From: an uncultured Ruaniaceae bacterium
Lineage (GTDB): Bacteria; Actinomycetota; Actinomycetes; Actinomycetales; Beutenbergiaceae
Direction: 5' to 3'
Assembly: GCA_947251855.1 (NCBI GenBank)
Contig: CAMXUZ010000084.1
Span: forward strand, 1 to 14,952
DNA length: 14,952 nucleotides
Under the pieces are notes generated by a model. That model was not told the DNA's origin. It saw only the letters and a program-made list of their open reading frames with translations, and made no database searches. Shown here piece after piece: positions 6,340 to 12,655 of this stretch (the first letter of the stretch is position 1; each line of letters starts with the position of its first letter). The position numbers and the translations under genes are program-made.

Positions 6340-6915
6340 TTACCCGAGTTTGCGCGCAAGCCGGCGCGCAGCGAGTTCGTCGATAGAGGTGATTTCGGCG
6401 TCGTCGTTCTCGATGCGCTCGGTCGGGAATTCCGACAGGCTGCCCTCGACCTCTTGCCAGACCTTTCCCACGGCGATCCCGAACACGCCTTGCCCGCCCT
6501 GGACGAGGTCGAACACTTCGTCGGCATTCGTGCATTCGTACACCGATGCGCCGTCGCTCATCAGCGTTATTTGCGCGAGGTCCTCCACCCCGCGTTCGCG
6601 CAGGTGTTCCACCGCGCTACGGATCTGTTGAAGAGAGACACCGGAATCGAGGAGTCGTTTGACGACCTTGAGGACGAGGACGTCGCGGAACGAGTACAAC
6701 CGTTGCGTTCCTGAGCCGGTCGCGGGGCGAATCGTGGGTTCCACCAGGCCGGTGCGTGCCCAGTAATCAAGTTGCCGGTAGGTGATCCCTGCGGCTTTGC
6801 ATGCTACCGGTCCGCGAAAGCCGGTTGCCTCATCGATATCGGCGAGAGCGTCACCAAAAAGCATTCCTTGAATACGAGCCTCGCTGTGCCCTGCGAGTTC
6901 GCCTGTTCCGCTCAC
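6340..6915 (-). CDS. MerR-family regulator (Rv1830-like)
   Basis: This is a 191-residue MerR-type DNA-binding protein close, from memory, to M. tuberculosis Rv1830. The winged helix covers about residues 36-110, with GPVACKAAGITYRQLDYWARTGLV, the wing SGTQRLYSF and the helix KVVKRLLDSGVSLQQIR. The C-terminal half contains the family-typical LMSDGASVYEC and LVQGGQGVFGIAV. No cysteine-rich metal loop is seen, so it is not a metal sensor of the MerR/CueR kind. I chose GTG at 6915, ten bases after AGGAG (6926-6930). A GTG at 6924 is also in frame but only one base from that site. It lies last in the conserved cluster and has its own promoter (6976-7004). A dyad at 7048-7068 may be its operator. 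Confidence 0.9.
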   Translation of the reverse strand: MSGTGELAGHSEARIQGMLFGDALADIDEATGFRGPVACKAAGITYRQLDYWARTGLVEPTIRPATGSGTQRLYSFRDVLVLKVVKRLLDSGVSLQQIRSAVEHLRERGVEDLAQITLMSDGASVYECTNADEVFDLVQGGQGVFGIAVGKVWQEVEGSLSEFPTERIENDDAEITSIDELAARRLARKLG

Positions 6916-6975
6916 GCGATTCACTCTCCTAACGGTGTTGGCACACGGTGGCGTTCGTATGCTCTGCTGTTGGTA

Positions 6976-7004
6976 AATCTATGGGTCGGGAGTGCCCGCG
7001 TCAA
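6976..7004 (-). promoter_or_regulatory. Housekeeping promoter of the merR gene
   Basis: On the minus strand TTGACG (7004 to 6999) and TAGATT (6981 to 6976) are separated by exactly 17 bases. Each differs from consensus by one or two bases. Transcription would begin near 6969, giving a leader of about 53 bases before the GTG at 6915. This is the clearest housekeeping promoter in the window. Confidence 0.75.
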
Positions 7005-7047
7005 CGATCCTCCGGCCGCGACCGACCTCCGCCACACCTGCGCGCCG

Positions 7048-7068
7048 AGCTCACCCTCAAGTTGAGCT
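7048..7068. promoter_or_regulatory. Dyad upstream of the merR promoter
   Basis: AGCTCA (7048-7053) and TGAGCT (7063-7068) form a dyad with nine bases between. A second, offset inverted repeat, CTCAA-G-TTGAG, lies at 7056-7066. The element is about 45 bp upstream of the merR -35. It could be an autoregulatory site for this or the FtsR regulator, but MerR proteins usually bind within the promoter spacer, so the role is uncertain. Confidence 0.4.
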
Positions 7069-7104
7069 GTAGGCTTTCGTGGAGATCGCGCCATTTGCAT
7101 CGTA

Positions 7105-7126
7105 CCCGCGCCTGCCCCGGCGCGGG
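7105..7126 (-). terminator. GC-rich hairpin downstream of the DUF151 gene
   Basis: CCCGCGCC (7105-7112) and GGCGCGGG (7119-7126) form a perfect 8-bp stem with a six-base loop. It lies 48 bases past the DUF151 stop and before the merR promoter, so it may end the main cluster transcript. No U-tract follows on the minus strand. Confidence 0.45.
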
Positions 7127-7173
7127 ATTTCCACCTGAAAATTGCCTTCAAAAGAGTTCGCCCCGGCGTGTCG

Positions 7174-7692
7174 TTAATCCTCGGCGGAGCCGAAGTCGGC
7201 AGGGTCGACATCCTCGAGGAAGGAACGGAATTCCGCGACCTCTGCCTCGGTGTCCTCACTGCGGGAGAGATACATATCCTCATCCTCGCTCGCGGTGTCG
7301 AGGTGGAGTCCGGCTTCTTCCACGATCTCCTCCGCGCACATCACGTCGACATCGGCGCGCAATGCCAGAGCGATCGCGTCGGAGGTACGCGAATCCACGC
7401 GCTTGCCGTTGGAGAGCAGGAGTTCGGAGATGAAGATACCCTCGCGCAGTTCGATGATCTCCACTCCGGTGAGTGAGACCTCGGCGGCATCGAGCGCCGC
7501 GAGGAGGAGGTCGTATGGCCCGGGGCGTCCGGAACTGAGCCCCGATTGTGCGCTGGCGATCGCTACCCCTTCGTGGGGCCCGATGAGGATGGGCACCGCG
7601 CGCCCGCTGGTTTCGTCGCGGAGCAGCACCACAACATCGTTCGCGGTCGGTGAGACCCGCACCCGCACCCCAATGATCGTCATCTTCAGCAC
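7174..7692 (-). CDS. DUF151 / bifunctional nuclease family protein
   Basis: The protein belongs to the DUF151 (bifunctional nuclease, BFN) family, whose plant members have been reported to cut RNA and DNA; the bacterial role is poorly defined. M. tuberculosis Rv1829 is the positional counterpart. The 172-residue protein shows the family core: VVLLRDETSGRAVPILIGPHEGVAIA (about 23-48), VEIIELREGIFISELLLSNGKRVDSRTSDAIALALRADVDV (about 77-117), then an acidic C-terminal tail ending EEVEEF-like EVAEFRSFLEDVDPADF. GTG at 7692 gives the longest form. An in-frame ATG at 7683 (MTIIGVRV) is equally plausible, and neither has a strong ribosome site. It lies 59 bases after ftsR and is probably the last gene of the main cluster transcript. 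Confidence 0.88.
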   Translation of the reverse strand: MLKMTIIGVRVRVSPTANDVVVLLRDETSGRAVPILIGPHEGVAIASAQSGLSSGRPGPYDLLLAALDAAEVSLTGVEIIELREGIFISELLLSNGKRVDSRTSDAIALALRADVDVMCAEEIVEEAGLHLDTASEDEDMYLSRSEDTEAEVAEFRSFLEDVDPADFGSAED

Positions 7693-7751
7693 ACTTCAAC
7701 GCTACGCGCTATCGGGGCCGTGTACCTACTGATTTCGGAAATAACTTCCCG

Positions 7752-8528
7752 CTAGAGGCGATCCACGCCGTCCTCGAGAATGTTCGAGTAAAGATCGGTC
7801 AAAAGGTTCGCCAATTCACGGGCCTGCTCGGCGGCCGCGGCCGAAGCCGAGGTGCGCTTGCGGGATCGGATCGGCGCAGTGAGTTGCCGGATGAGCTCCA
7901 CCTGCCGGTCCGCCGCGTTGCGCACGCCCTTGATGTGGCGCAGGTCGACACCTTCGTCCTGCAGGGAGGTGAGCAGCCGGACGATACGCTCATTGGCTGC
8001 GCTGAACCGGCCGGAGAAGTCCGCGCGGAGCAGTCCTTCGTCGACATAGTGGCGCAGATCGTGTTCGCTCACCCCGCACGCCTGCGCGAGTTGCTCCAGG
8101 GTCATCGCCGCGTTCGTTGCGGCCGTGGTGAGTTCCCCGTCCTCCGTCACCACCCGGGCACCGGTGCTCGGCGCTCCCGCGCCCTGGCGGTCGAGCTCTT
8201 CGAGACGCGCGCGGATGACCTTCAACGGCAAGAACGAATCGCGTTGGGCGGCGAGGGTGAAGCGGAGCCGTTCGATGTCCGCTTGGGAATAGCTCCGGTA
8301 ACCCGAGGTGGTCCGGTGCGGGGTGACGATCCCCTGTTCTTCCAGAAACCGAATCTTGGAGATCCGGACGGCCGGGAATTCAGCAGTCAGTAGCGCGAGC
8401 GCAGCGCCGATGCTCATCGTCGGCGTATGGGACACTCCGTGGGGCCAGGTTCCTGGACCCCCTGGCGCACTTGCGCGCTGCGGTTCGGGATCAGGCCCGG
8501 GGGTGCGAGCAGGTTGTGCGGGTGTCAT
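7752..8528 (-). CDS. ftsR: MerR-family cell-division regulator FtsR
   Basis: FtsR (Cg1631 in Corynebacterium glutamicum, Rv1828 in M. tuberculosis) is a MerR-type regulator reported to activate ftsZ. The 258-residue protein has a winged helix at about 38-112 (TMSIGAALALLTAEFPAVRISKIRFLEE, then SGYRSYSQADIERLRF). A second helix-turn-helix-like region follows at about 142-205 (MTLEQLAQACGVSEHDLRHYVDEGLL), typical of this family, and then a helical C-terminus. Residues 1-37 are a Pro/Gly/Ala-rich extension without recognisable structure. ATG at 8528 overlaps the garA stop by ATGA, which favours this start and translational coupling. An in-frame ATG at residue 38 would remove the extension. Its place next to garA is strongly conserved. 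Confidence 0.9.
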   Translation of the reverse strand: MTPAQPARTPGPDPEPQRASAPGGPGTWPHGVSHTPTMSIGAALALLTAEFPAVRISKIRFLEEQGIVTPHRTTSGYRSYSQADIERLRFTLAAQRDSFLPLKVIRARLEELDRQGAGAPSTGARVVTEDGELTTAATNAAMTLEQLAQACGVSEHDLRHYVDEGLLRADFSGRFSAANERIVRLLTSLQDEGVDLRHIKGVRNAADRQVELIRQLTAPIRSRKRTSASAAAAEQARELANLLTDLYSNILEDGVDRL

Positions 8529-9007
8529 GGAGTCGGTTGTTCACCTGCGCTGCGGTTCGGGCTCGGGTGGTAGGTGAGGCGAAACTTCCCGATCTGCACT
8601 TCATCACCCGCGACGAGCAGGGCTTCATCGATCCGGACGCGGTTGACGTAGGTGCCGTTGAGACTGCCGACGTCCCGGACCAGGTATCCGTTCGGGGAGG
8701 AGAGGAACTCCGCGTGTTTGCGGGAGACGGTGACGTCATCGAGGAAAATATCCGCTTTCGGGTGGCGCCCCACAGTGGTTCGTTCGGCGTCGAGGAGAAA
8801 CCGCGCTCCCGCCGTCGGGCCGTGTTGAACGATGAGCAGCGCCGAGGACGGCGGAAGCGCCTCGATCGCCTGACGATCTTCCGCCCGCGCAGGAGTAGCC
8901 ACGCGTTCGGTGTCGGCCTCACCGACTCGTTCGAACGTGGCCGTGACTTGGGCAGGGTGTTCCTCAGCGTCCCGGTGCTGCGGGTCCTGCGGGTCGGGGT
9001 TGGTCAT
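8525..9007 (-). CDS. garA: FHA-domain metabolic regulator GarA/OdhI
   Basis: GarA (OdhI in corynebacteria) inhibits 2-oxoglutarate dehydrogenase and acts on glutamate metabolism. Phosphorylation of an N-terminal Thr by Ser/Thr kinases makes it bind its own FHA domain and switches it off. The 160-residue protein has an acidic N-terminal tail and an FHA domain at about 55-148. The phosphothreonine-binding residues are present: Gly80-Arg81, SRKH (95-98) and NGT (117-119). The N-terminal motif is VTATF (21-25), where mycobacterial GarA has the ETTSVF stretch. Only one threonine of the Thr21-Thr22 pair seems kept, with a second at 24. ATG at 9007 follows GAGG at good spacing. The stop overlaps ftsR. 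gcvH, which precedes garA in mycobacteria, is missing. Confidence 0.92.
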   Translation of the reverse strand: MTNPDPQDPQHRDAEEHPAQVTATFERVGEADTERVATPARAEDRQAIEALPPSSALLIVQHGPTAGARFLLDAERTTVGRHPKADIFLDDVTVSRKHAEFLSSPNGYLVRDVGSLNGTYVNRVRIDEALLVAGDEVQIGKFRLTYHPSPNRSAGEQPTP

Positions 9008-9030
9008 CTAGTGCCTCACTCATCCGTTTC

Positions 9031-9046
9031 TTAACGAGTTCGCTAA
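9031..9046. promoter_or_regulatory. Imperfect dyad in the DUF881-garA gap
   Basis: TTAACGAGTTCGCTAA pairs TTAACGA with TCGCTAA with one mismatch around a two-base centre. It lies 24 bases before the garA ATG, in the largest internal gap of the front half of the cluster (46 bases). It could mark internal regulation of garA, but I see no clear -10/-35 pair. Confidence 0.25.
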
Positions 9047-9053
9047 CTGTAGG

Positions 9054-9791
9054 TTACTTGGTTTCCGTGGTTGGAGTTGCGAACTCCATCGGCGAAAGAG
9101 TCCGAATAGCCGTGATCTCGGTGTCCTCCTCTTCTACCATCGAAACACTTGCACCGACATTACGAAAGCCGGCCAGAGCGCCGCCGGGAATTTCGAGCGC
9201 GCCGGTGATCGTGGAGACGTTTCCGATCGCTCGCCATCGATAGGGTGGGGAGAGCAGTTCGCCGTCGGCGAGGATCCCCCCGGCGGTGTCGATGAAGTAG
9301 GAGCCCGCAACCAGGCGCACCTCGTCAACGCTGACTGCTTCCGCCCCCGCGTTGCGGAGCTCCTCGAGCATGTGCACCATGTCATGCGCAGCGACGTTGT
9401 GCCCGGGGTCGTCGACCGTCACATGGACTCCCGGGCCGTGCACTTCGACCGATCCGGACAGGATCGCCTGCAAGTTCGCATAATTCTTCAGGTATTCACT
9501 CTGATCCGACCCTGATTGCAGTTGGCTGCGATCGGAGCGGAGCTGGCTGCGTTCCTCGGTGAGGTCCTCGTTCCGGCGCGTCACCTCGTCGAGGAGCTTC
9601 ACGAGATCGTCCTGGCGCATGTTGGCGAGGTCATCGGTCTGGATCTGCCGGACTTGGACGACGATGCCGAAACCGAGCATCGCGGTGAGGAAGCCCACGA
9701 GCAGCTGTGAGCGCCACGGGTACTTCTTCTTCCCGGGCGGGCGCGGGGTGTCTCGGGCGCTGTTGGTGGGCGGCTGCTGGTCTTCCGTCAC
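9054..9791 (-). CDS. DUF881 membrane-anchored protein (second copy)
   Basis: This is a DUF881-family protein of 245 residues, matching Rv1825 by position. It has a short cytosolic N-terminus rich in Pro, Lys and polar residues, one membrane segment (about 29-47), a coiled coil (about 52-95, with repeated TEERSQLRSDRSQL) and an extracellular DUF881 domain. The domain shows VEVHGPGVHVTV, ELRNAGAEAVSVDEVRL and PYRWRAIGNVSTI. Its exact function is unknown; linkage to small basic protein and pgsA suggests a role at the membrane or envelope. The start is GTG at 9791, two bases after the stop of the small basic protein gene, with AAGG seven bases upstream. It is clearly related to the other DUF881 gene at 10131-11018. 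Confidence 0.9.
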   Translation of the reverse strand: MTEDQQPPTNSARDTPRPPGKKKYPWRSQLLVGFLTAMLGFGIVVQVRQIQTDDLANMRQDDLVKLLDEVTRRNEDLTEERSQLRSDRSQLQSGSDQSEYLKNYANLQAILSGSVEVHGPGVHVTVDDPGHNVAAHDMVHMLEELRNAGAEAVSVDEVRLVAGSYFIDTAGGILADGELLSPPYRWRAIGNVSTITGALEIPGGALAGFRNVGASVSMVEEEDTEITAIRTLSPMEFATPTTETK

Positions 9792-9793
9792 GG

Positions 9794-10126
9794 TTATGCC
9801 TTAAAGATGTACCGGCGGATGGAAGCGGAGTTAGAGAAAATTCTGATCCCGAGCACGACGACCACCGCGGTCGACAGTTGCGGACCGACGCCTAGCTGGT
9901 CACCGAGGAACACGAGCACACCGGCGATGACGACGTTGAACAGGAAGGAGGTGACGAATACCCGTTCGTCGAAAGTGCCTTCGAAGCGTGCCCGCAGCCC
10001 ACCCAGCAGGGCGTCTAACGCCGCGACGACGGCGATGGGGAGGTAAGGCTGGAGTGCCACGGGAATGTCGATTTGGAAAACGAGGCCGAGAATGACCCCG
10101 ACGACGAGCCCGGCAACCGCGATCAT
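9794..10126 (-). CDS. sbp: Small basic protein (DUF1290)
   Basis: This 110-residue membrane protein belongs to the small basic protein family, found in Gram-positive bacteria and often near ftsZ or DUF881 genes. Three to four hydrophobic segments are visible (about 1-18, 26-44, 57-76 and 84-97). Between segments two and three lies the conserved GGLRARFEGTFDERVFVTSF, and the C-terminus is basic (SIRRYIFKA). The biochemical role is not established. ATG at 10126 follows GGAGGAG at good spacing. It lies between two DUF881 genes, four bases after the first and two bases before the second, and matches Rv1824 in position. Confidence 0.92.
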   Translation of the reverse strand: MIAVAGLVVGVILGLVFQIDIPVALQPYLPIAVVAALDALLGGLRARFEGTFDERVFVTSFLFNVVIAGVLVFLGDQLGVGPQLSTAVVVVLGIRIFSNSASIRRYIFKA

Positions 10127-10130
10127 AGTT

Positions 10131-11018
10131 CTACTCCTCCCCCTTCAGTGTGCCATGTTCACCGTCGGCGAGGTTCGCTTCCGGTTCAGCGTAATTCAGC
10201 CGCATCGCGTTACCCGCGGGCAGGTCTACCCGTGCGTGTTGGGTGATGGAACTGCCGATGCGGAAATTCGAGTGCAAGAGCTTCAGGTGGCTGGCCCCCG
10301 GTGTTTCGGAGAAGGATCGAGTGAGCCGGTCGGGTTCACCGATGGCGATGATGCGATACGGGCTCGTGACCGGCTCCAGGTCGACGAGGATCGCCTCGCC
10401 GGCGCTGCGGATCGCGGTGCCGAAAGCGAGGCGGCGGTCGTTGATGGAGATCGCTTCTGCCCCGGCCGCCCACAGCGAGTTGACGATGAGTTGGACATCG
10501 AAATCTAGGACGTGATCCTCGGGCGAGGACAGTTGGGAAGGTTCGGTGAGTTCGATCTCGATCGCAGGTCCGGATACCGGGATCGTGCCCGCGTGGACAC
10601 TGGCGACCTCCGCTTCGCGGCTACGGATTTCATCCGCGGGTGAATTGAGATGGCCTTCGAGTTCGCCGATCTCACTACGCAGATCGGCGATATCCGCGCT
10701 CAGGGAGTCGGTCACCGCGGAGCGGTCGCGGATCTGTTCCTCGAGGACGGTGCGTGCCTGCAACGCGCTTACCACCGGCGCGCGTAACTGCCGGGCCGCC
10801 CACACTCCCCCCGTGCCGATCGCAATGGTGAGGAGAAGTACGACGATCTCCTGGAACCAGCTGCGCCCTCGGCTGCCGTCGATGCGACGTTCGGTGACCT
10901 CGGCATAGGCGGGATCGCGTGGGCGTTCCATGATCTCGCGCAGGAGGGTCATCGAGGCATCGGGGCGCGCGCCTCCTTTGCCTGAGCGTTCCTCATCAGC
11001 CGGTGGGTGGGGCGTCAT
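10131..11018 (-). CDS. DUF881 membrane-anchored protein (first copy)
   Basis: This is a DUF881 protein of 295 residues, the counterpart of Rv1823. It has a polar cytosolic N-terminus of about 54 residues, one membrane segment (about 55-76), a heptad-like coiled coil (about 83-125) and an outer DUF881 domain with VSGPAIEIELTE, VNSLWAAGAEAISINDRRL and SPYRIIAIGEPDRL. ATG at 11018 follows GAAGAAG and overlaps the end of pgsA by 23 bases. The frame stays open further upstream inside pgsA, but that part lacks family sequence and I exclude it. An ATG at 10952 is possible but has no ribosome site. Overlap with pgsA and a four-base gap to sbp suggest a tightly coupled operon. The molecular role is unknown. 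Confidence 0.88.
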   Translation of the reverse strand: MTPHPPADEERSGKGGARPDASMTLLREIMERPRDPAYAEVTERRIDGSRGRSWFQEIVVLLLTIAIGTGGVWAARQLRAPVVSALQARTVLEEQIRDRSAVTDSLSADIADLRSEIGELEGHLNSPADEIRSREAEVASVHAGTIPVSGPAIEIELTEPSQLSSPEDHVLDFDVQLIVNSLWAAGAEAISINDRRLAFGTAIRSAGEAILVDLEPVTSPYRIIAIGEPDRLTRSFSETPGASHLKLLHSNFRIGSSITQHARVDLPAGNAMRLNYAEPEANLADGEHGTLKGEE

Positions 11019-11676
11019 CCAGCTTCTTCTTCCAACCCACGTGGTGGCGGGCCATCGACGTGGTCGCGTGGCGGATGGTCGGCCGCTCGGCGTGGGCGCG
11101 CAGATTCTGGTGGAGGACCTGGCGGAACTGATTGAGGTAGGTGATCCCCGCAGTCCAATACAAGTAGACCCCCCACAGCACGGCCGCCCAGCCGACGACG
11201 TAGGCAACGTCGCCGACAACGTTGTCGATGCTCGCGAGGAGCAGCAGCGGGAACGCATACATGAGGGCCATTGTTCCCGCCTTGCCGGCAAGGTGTACGG
11301 GGTAGCCGACGAAGCCGCGCCGTGCCAGTTCGGGCATCGTGAGCCCCACGAGCAGTTCTCGGGCGCCGATGGCGATGACGAGCCACCAGGGAATGAGATC
11401 GCGTACGCCCATGCCGATAAGCGTCACGGCGATGAAGAGCCGATCCGCCAGCGGATCGAGAAACTTCCCGAGCCGGGACATCTGGTTGAATCTGCGAGCC
11501 ACCCAGCCATCAACATAGTCGCTGATCCCCGCGACCGCGAGCACGACCACGGCGGCGACGTCGTGAGCCTGGAGAATGAGCACGGCCACGACGGGCACGA
11601 GTAAGAGCCGCGCCATGGAAATGAGGTTGGGCACAGTCCAGACGCGATCAGTCGTATCCTGAGTTTTCGGCTCCAC
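10996..11676 (-). CDS. CDP-alcohol phosphatidyltransferase (PgsA-like)
   Basis: These membrane enzymes move a phosphatidyl group from CDP-diacylglycerol to an alcohol such as glycerol 3-phosphate. The full signature DG-x2-AR-x8-G-x3-D-x3-D is present: Asp53, Asp56-Gly57, Ala60-Arg61, Gly70, Asp74 and Asp78. About six hydrophobic segments follow. The gene is the positional counterpart of M. tuberculosis pgsA2 (Rv1822). The acceptor cannot be read from the sequence, so glycerophosphate and a cardiolipin-type substrate both remain possible. I prefer GTG at 11676 (226 residues), because AAGG lies nine bases upstream. A GTG at 11727 would add 17 residues but has no ribosome site. The Lys-rich C-terminus overlaps the following DUF881 gene by 23 bases. 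Confidence 0.9.
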   Translation of the reverse strand: MEPKTQDTTDRVWTVPNLISMARLLLVPVVAVLILQAHDVAAVVVLAVAGISDYVDGWVARRFNQMSRLGKFLDPLADRLFIAVTLIGMGVRDLIPWWLVIAIGARELLVGLTMPELARRGFVGYPVHLAGKAGTMALMYAFPLLLLASIDNVVGDVAYVVGWAAVLWGVYLYWTAGITYLNQFRQVLHQNLRAHAERPTIRHATTSMARHHVGWKKKLDDAPPTG

Positions 11677-11730
11677 GATAACCAACCTTACGGGATTGCT
11701 GGAAGGATCCCGGATCGGCGCGCTCACGGG

Positions 11731-11797
11731 AACCGGCTTAGGGTCGGCCGCCGGTTAACAAGGCCGCGTCCTCCTCGCCCACTCTCCCCCTCCCCCG
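11731..11797. other. Leader region of pgsA with dyad and G-rich tract
   Basis: Between the phosphatase gene and pgsA, AACCGGC (11731-11737) and GCCGGTT (11750-11756) form a 7-bp dyad with a 12-base loop. Upstream of it on the pgsA strand lies a purine tract (11770-11797) containing GGGGG-A-GGGGG and a later GGG. TTGTTA at about 11763-11758 could be a -35, but no good -10 is seen. The promoter of the large cluster should lie here or close by. Confidence 0.35.
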
Positions 11798-11818
11798 GCG
11801 ATGGTGCGGCCCTTCGCC

Positions 11819-12607
11819 TCAGCCCAACAGTTCCGGTAAGGCATCGATCACGCGGGTGGGTTGGATGAGGCCGGAGCGCAGGTCTTCACGGGTAGAGTCA
11901 CCTGTGAGGACGAGCACGGTGTCCATGCCTGCCTCGATGCCCATCGCAATGTCGGTTTCGAGCCGGTCACCGACCACTACGCAGTCGCGAAGATCGCGCT
12001 CCTTCCCTGCGCTCGCGAGGGCGAGGTGAGCGAGATCCGGACTGGGCTTGCCAAACGTGCGGCTCAGGCCCACCCCTGTGGAGGCTTCGATCGCCGCGAT
12101 GATCGCGGCCGCATCGGGCTCACCGCGTCCCCCCGGGTAGGGGCAGAACTTGTCGGGGTTGGTGGCAACGAGCAGTGCTCGCTTGTGGAACCACAGCGCG
12201 TCGAAAGCGATCTGGAGCTTTTCGTAGGTGAAGGTTCGATCGAAGGACACGAGAACAAGGTCGATCTCGGCAGGGTCGGAGCTCAGCTGCACCCCACCCT
12301 CGCGGAGCGCCTTTAGGAGGGGCGGCTCGCCGATGGGGTACACCGCCGCTTCCGGGTGGTTCTCCCGCAGCCACATCGTTGTGGCGGTCACGGAGGTAAT
12401 CACCTCGTCCGGGTCGGTGGGAACGCCGAGTCCGGTGAGCTTCGCTGCGTAATCCGTAGCGAGCCTGGTCGGGTTGTTCGTCACGTAGCGCACGTCAGCA
12501 CCGGTGTCTTTCAACGCCGCGATCGTTCGCGCGGCCCCGGGGAGCAGTTCCTCCCCCAGATAGATCGTGCCATCAAGATCGAACAGGTACGTCTGGTAAG
12601 TCTTCAC
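11819..12607 (-). CDS. HAD-IIA family phosphatase (NagD-like)
   Basis: This is a haloacid-dehalogenase hydrolase of subfamily IIA (NagD / 4-nitrophenylphosphatase group), which removes phosphate from sugar phosphates or nucleotides. All four motifs are visible in the 262-residue protein: DLDGT (10-14, nucleophile Asp10 and acid/base Asp12), TNNP (43-46), Lys187 in GKPSPD, and VGDRLETD (212-219). The C2-type cap lies between motifs II and III. The natural substrate cannot be told from sequence. The start is GTG at 12607. It has no well-spaced ribosome site, but a -10-like TAAAGT ends six bases upstream, so a leaderless message is possible. It is divergent from the asparaginase gene across 48 bp containing a central dyad. 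Confidence 0.92.
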   Translation of the reverse strand: MKTYQTYLFDLDGTIYLGEELLPGAARTIAALKDTGADVRYVTNNPTRLATDYAAKLTGLGVPTDPDEVITSVTATTMWLRENHPEAAVYPIGEPPLLKALREGGVQLSSDPAEIDLVLVSFDRTFTYEKLQIAFDALWFHKRALLVATNPDKFCPYPGGRGEPDAAAIIAAIEASTGVGLSRTFGKPSPDLAHLALASAGKERDLRDCVVVGDRLETDIAMGIEAGMDTVLVLTGDSTREDLRSGLIQPTRVIDALPELLG

Positions 12608-12613
12608 GTCCTG

Positions 12614-12619
12614 ACTTTA
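12614..12619 (-). promoter_or_regulatory. -10-like element of the HAD phosphatase gene
   Basis: On the minus strand TAAAGT ends six bases before the GTG at 12607. This position would place the first transcribed base at the start codon. No convincing -35 is present. Confidence 0.35.
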
Positions 12620-12624
12620 CCCAG

Positions 12625-12639
12625 CGACCGGCCCGGTCG
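12625..12639. promoter_or_regulatory. 15-bp dyad centred between two divergent genes
   Basis: CGACCGG-C-CCGGTCG is a perfect inverted repeat around a single central base (12632). The 48-bp gap between the two start codons is centred at about 12631.5, so the dyad sits almost exactly midway. It falls between the two -10-like elements, where one bound protein would control both genes. Confidence 0.45.
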
Positions 12640-12642
12640 GGC

Positions 12643-12648
12643 TACCGT
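12643..12648 (+). promoter_or_regulatory. -10-like element of the asparaginase gene
   Basis: TACCGT ends seven bases before the ATG at 12656. The intervening run of Gs is not a good ribosome site. A leaderless transcript is possible; no clear -35 is seen. Confidence 0.3.
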
Positions 12649-12655
12649 CGGGGGC

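Noticed and set aside
11019..11291. Upstream extension of the first DUF881 gene inside pgsA
   Set aside because: It overlaps the conserved second half of pgsA in another frame and is Ser/Arg-rich without DUF881 character. ATG at 11018 has a ribosome site.
12356..12655. Upstream extension of the asparaginase gene
   Set aside because: The frame is open, but this part is antisense to the HAD phosphatase and lacks family sequence. MIILLATGGTIAS at 12656 is the natural N-terminus.
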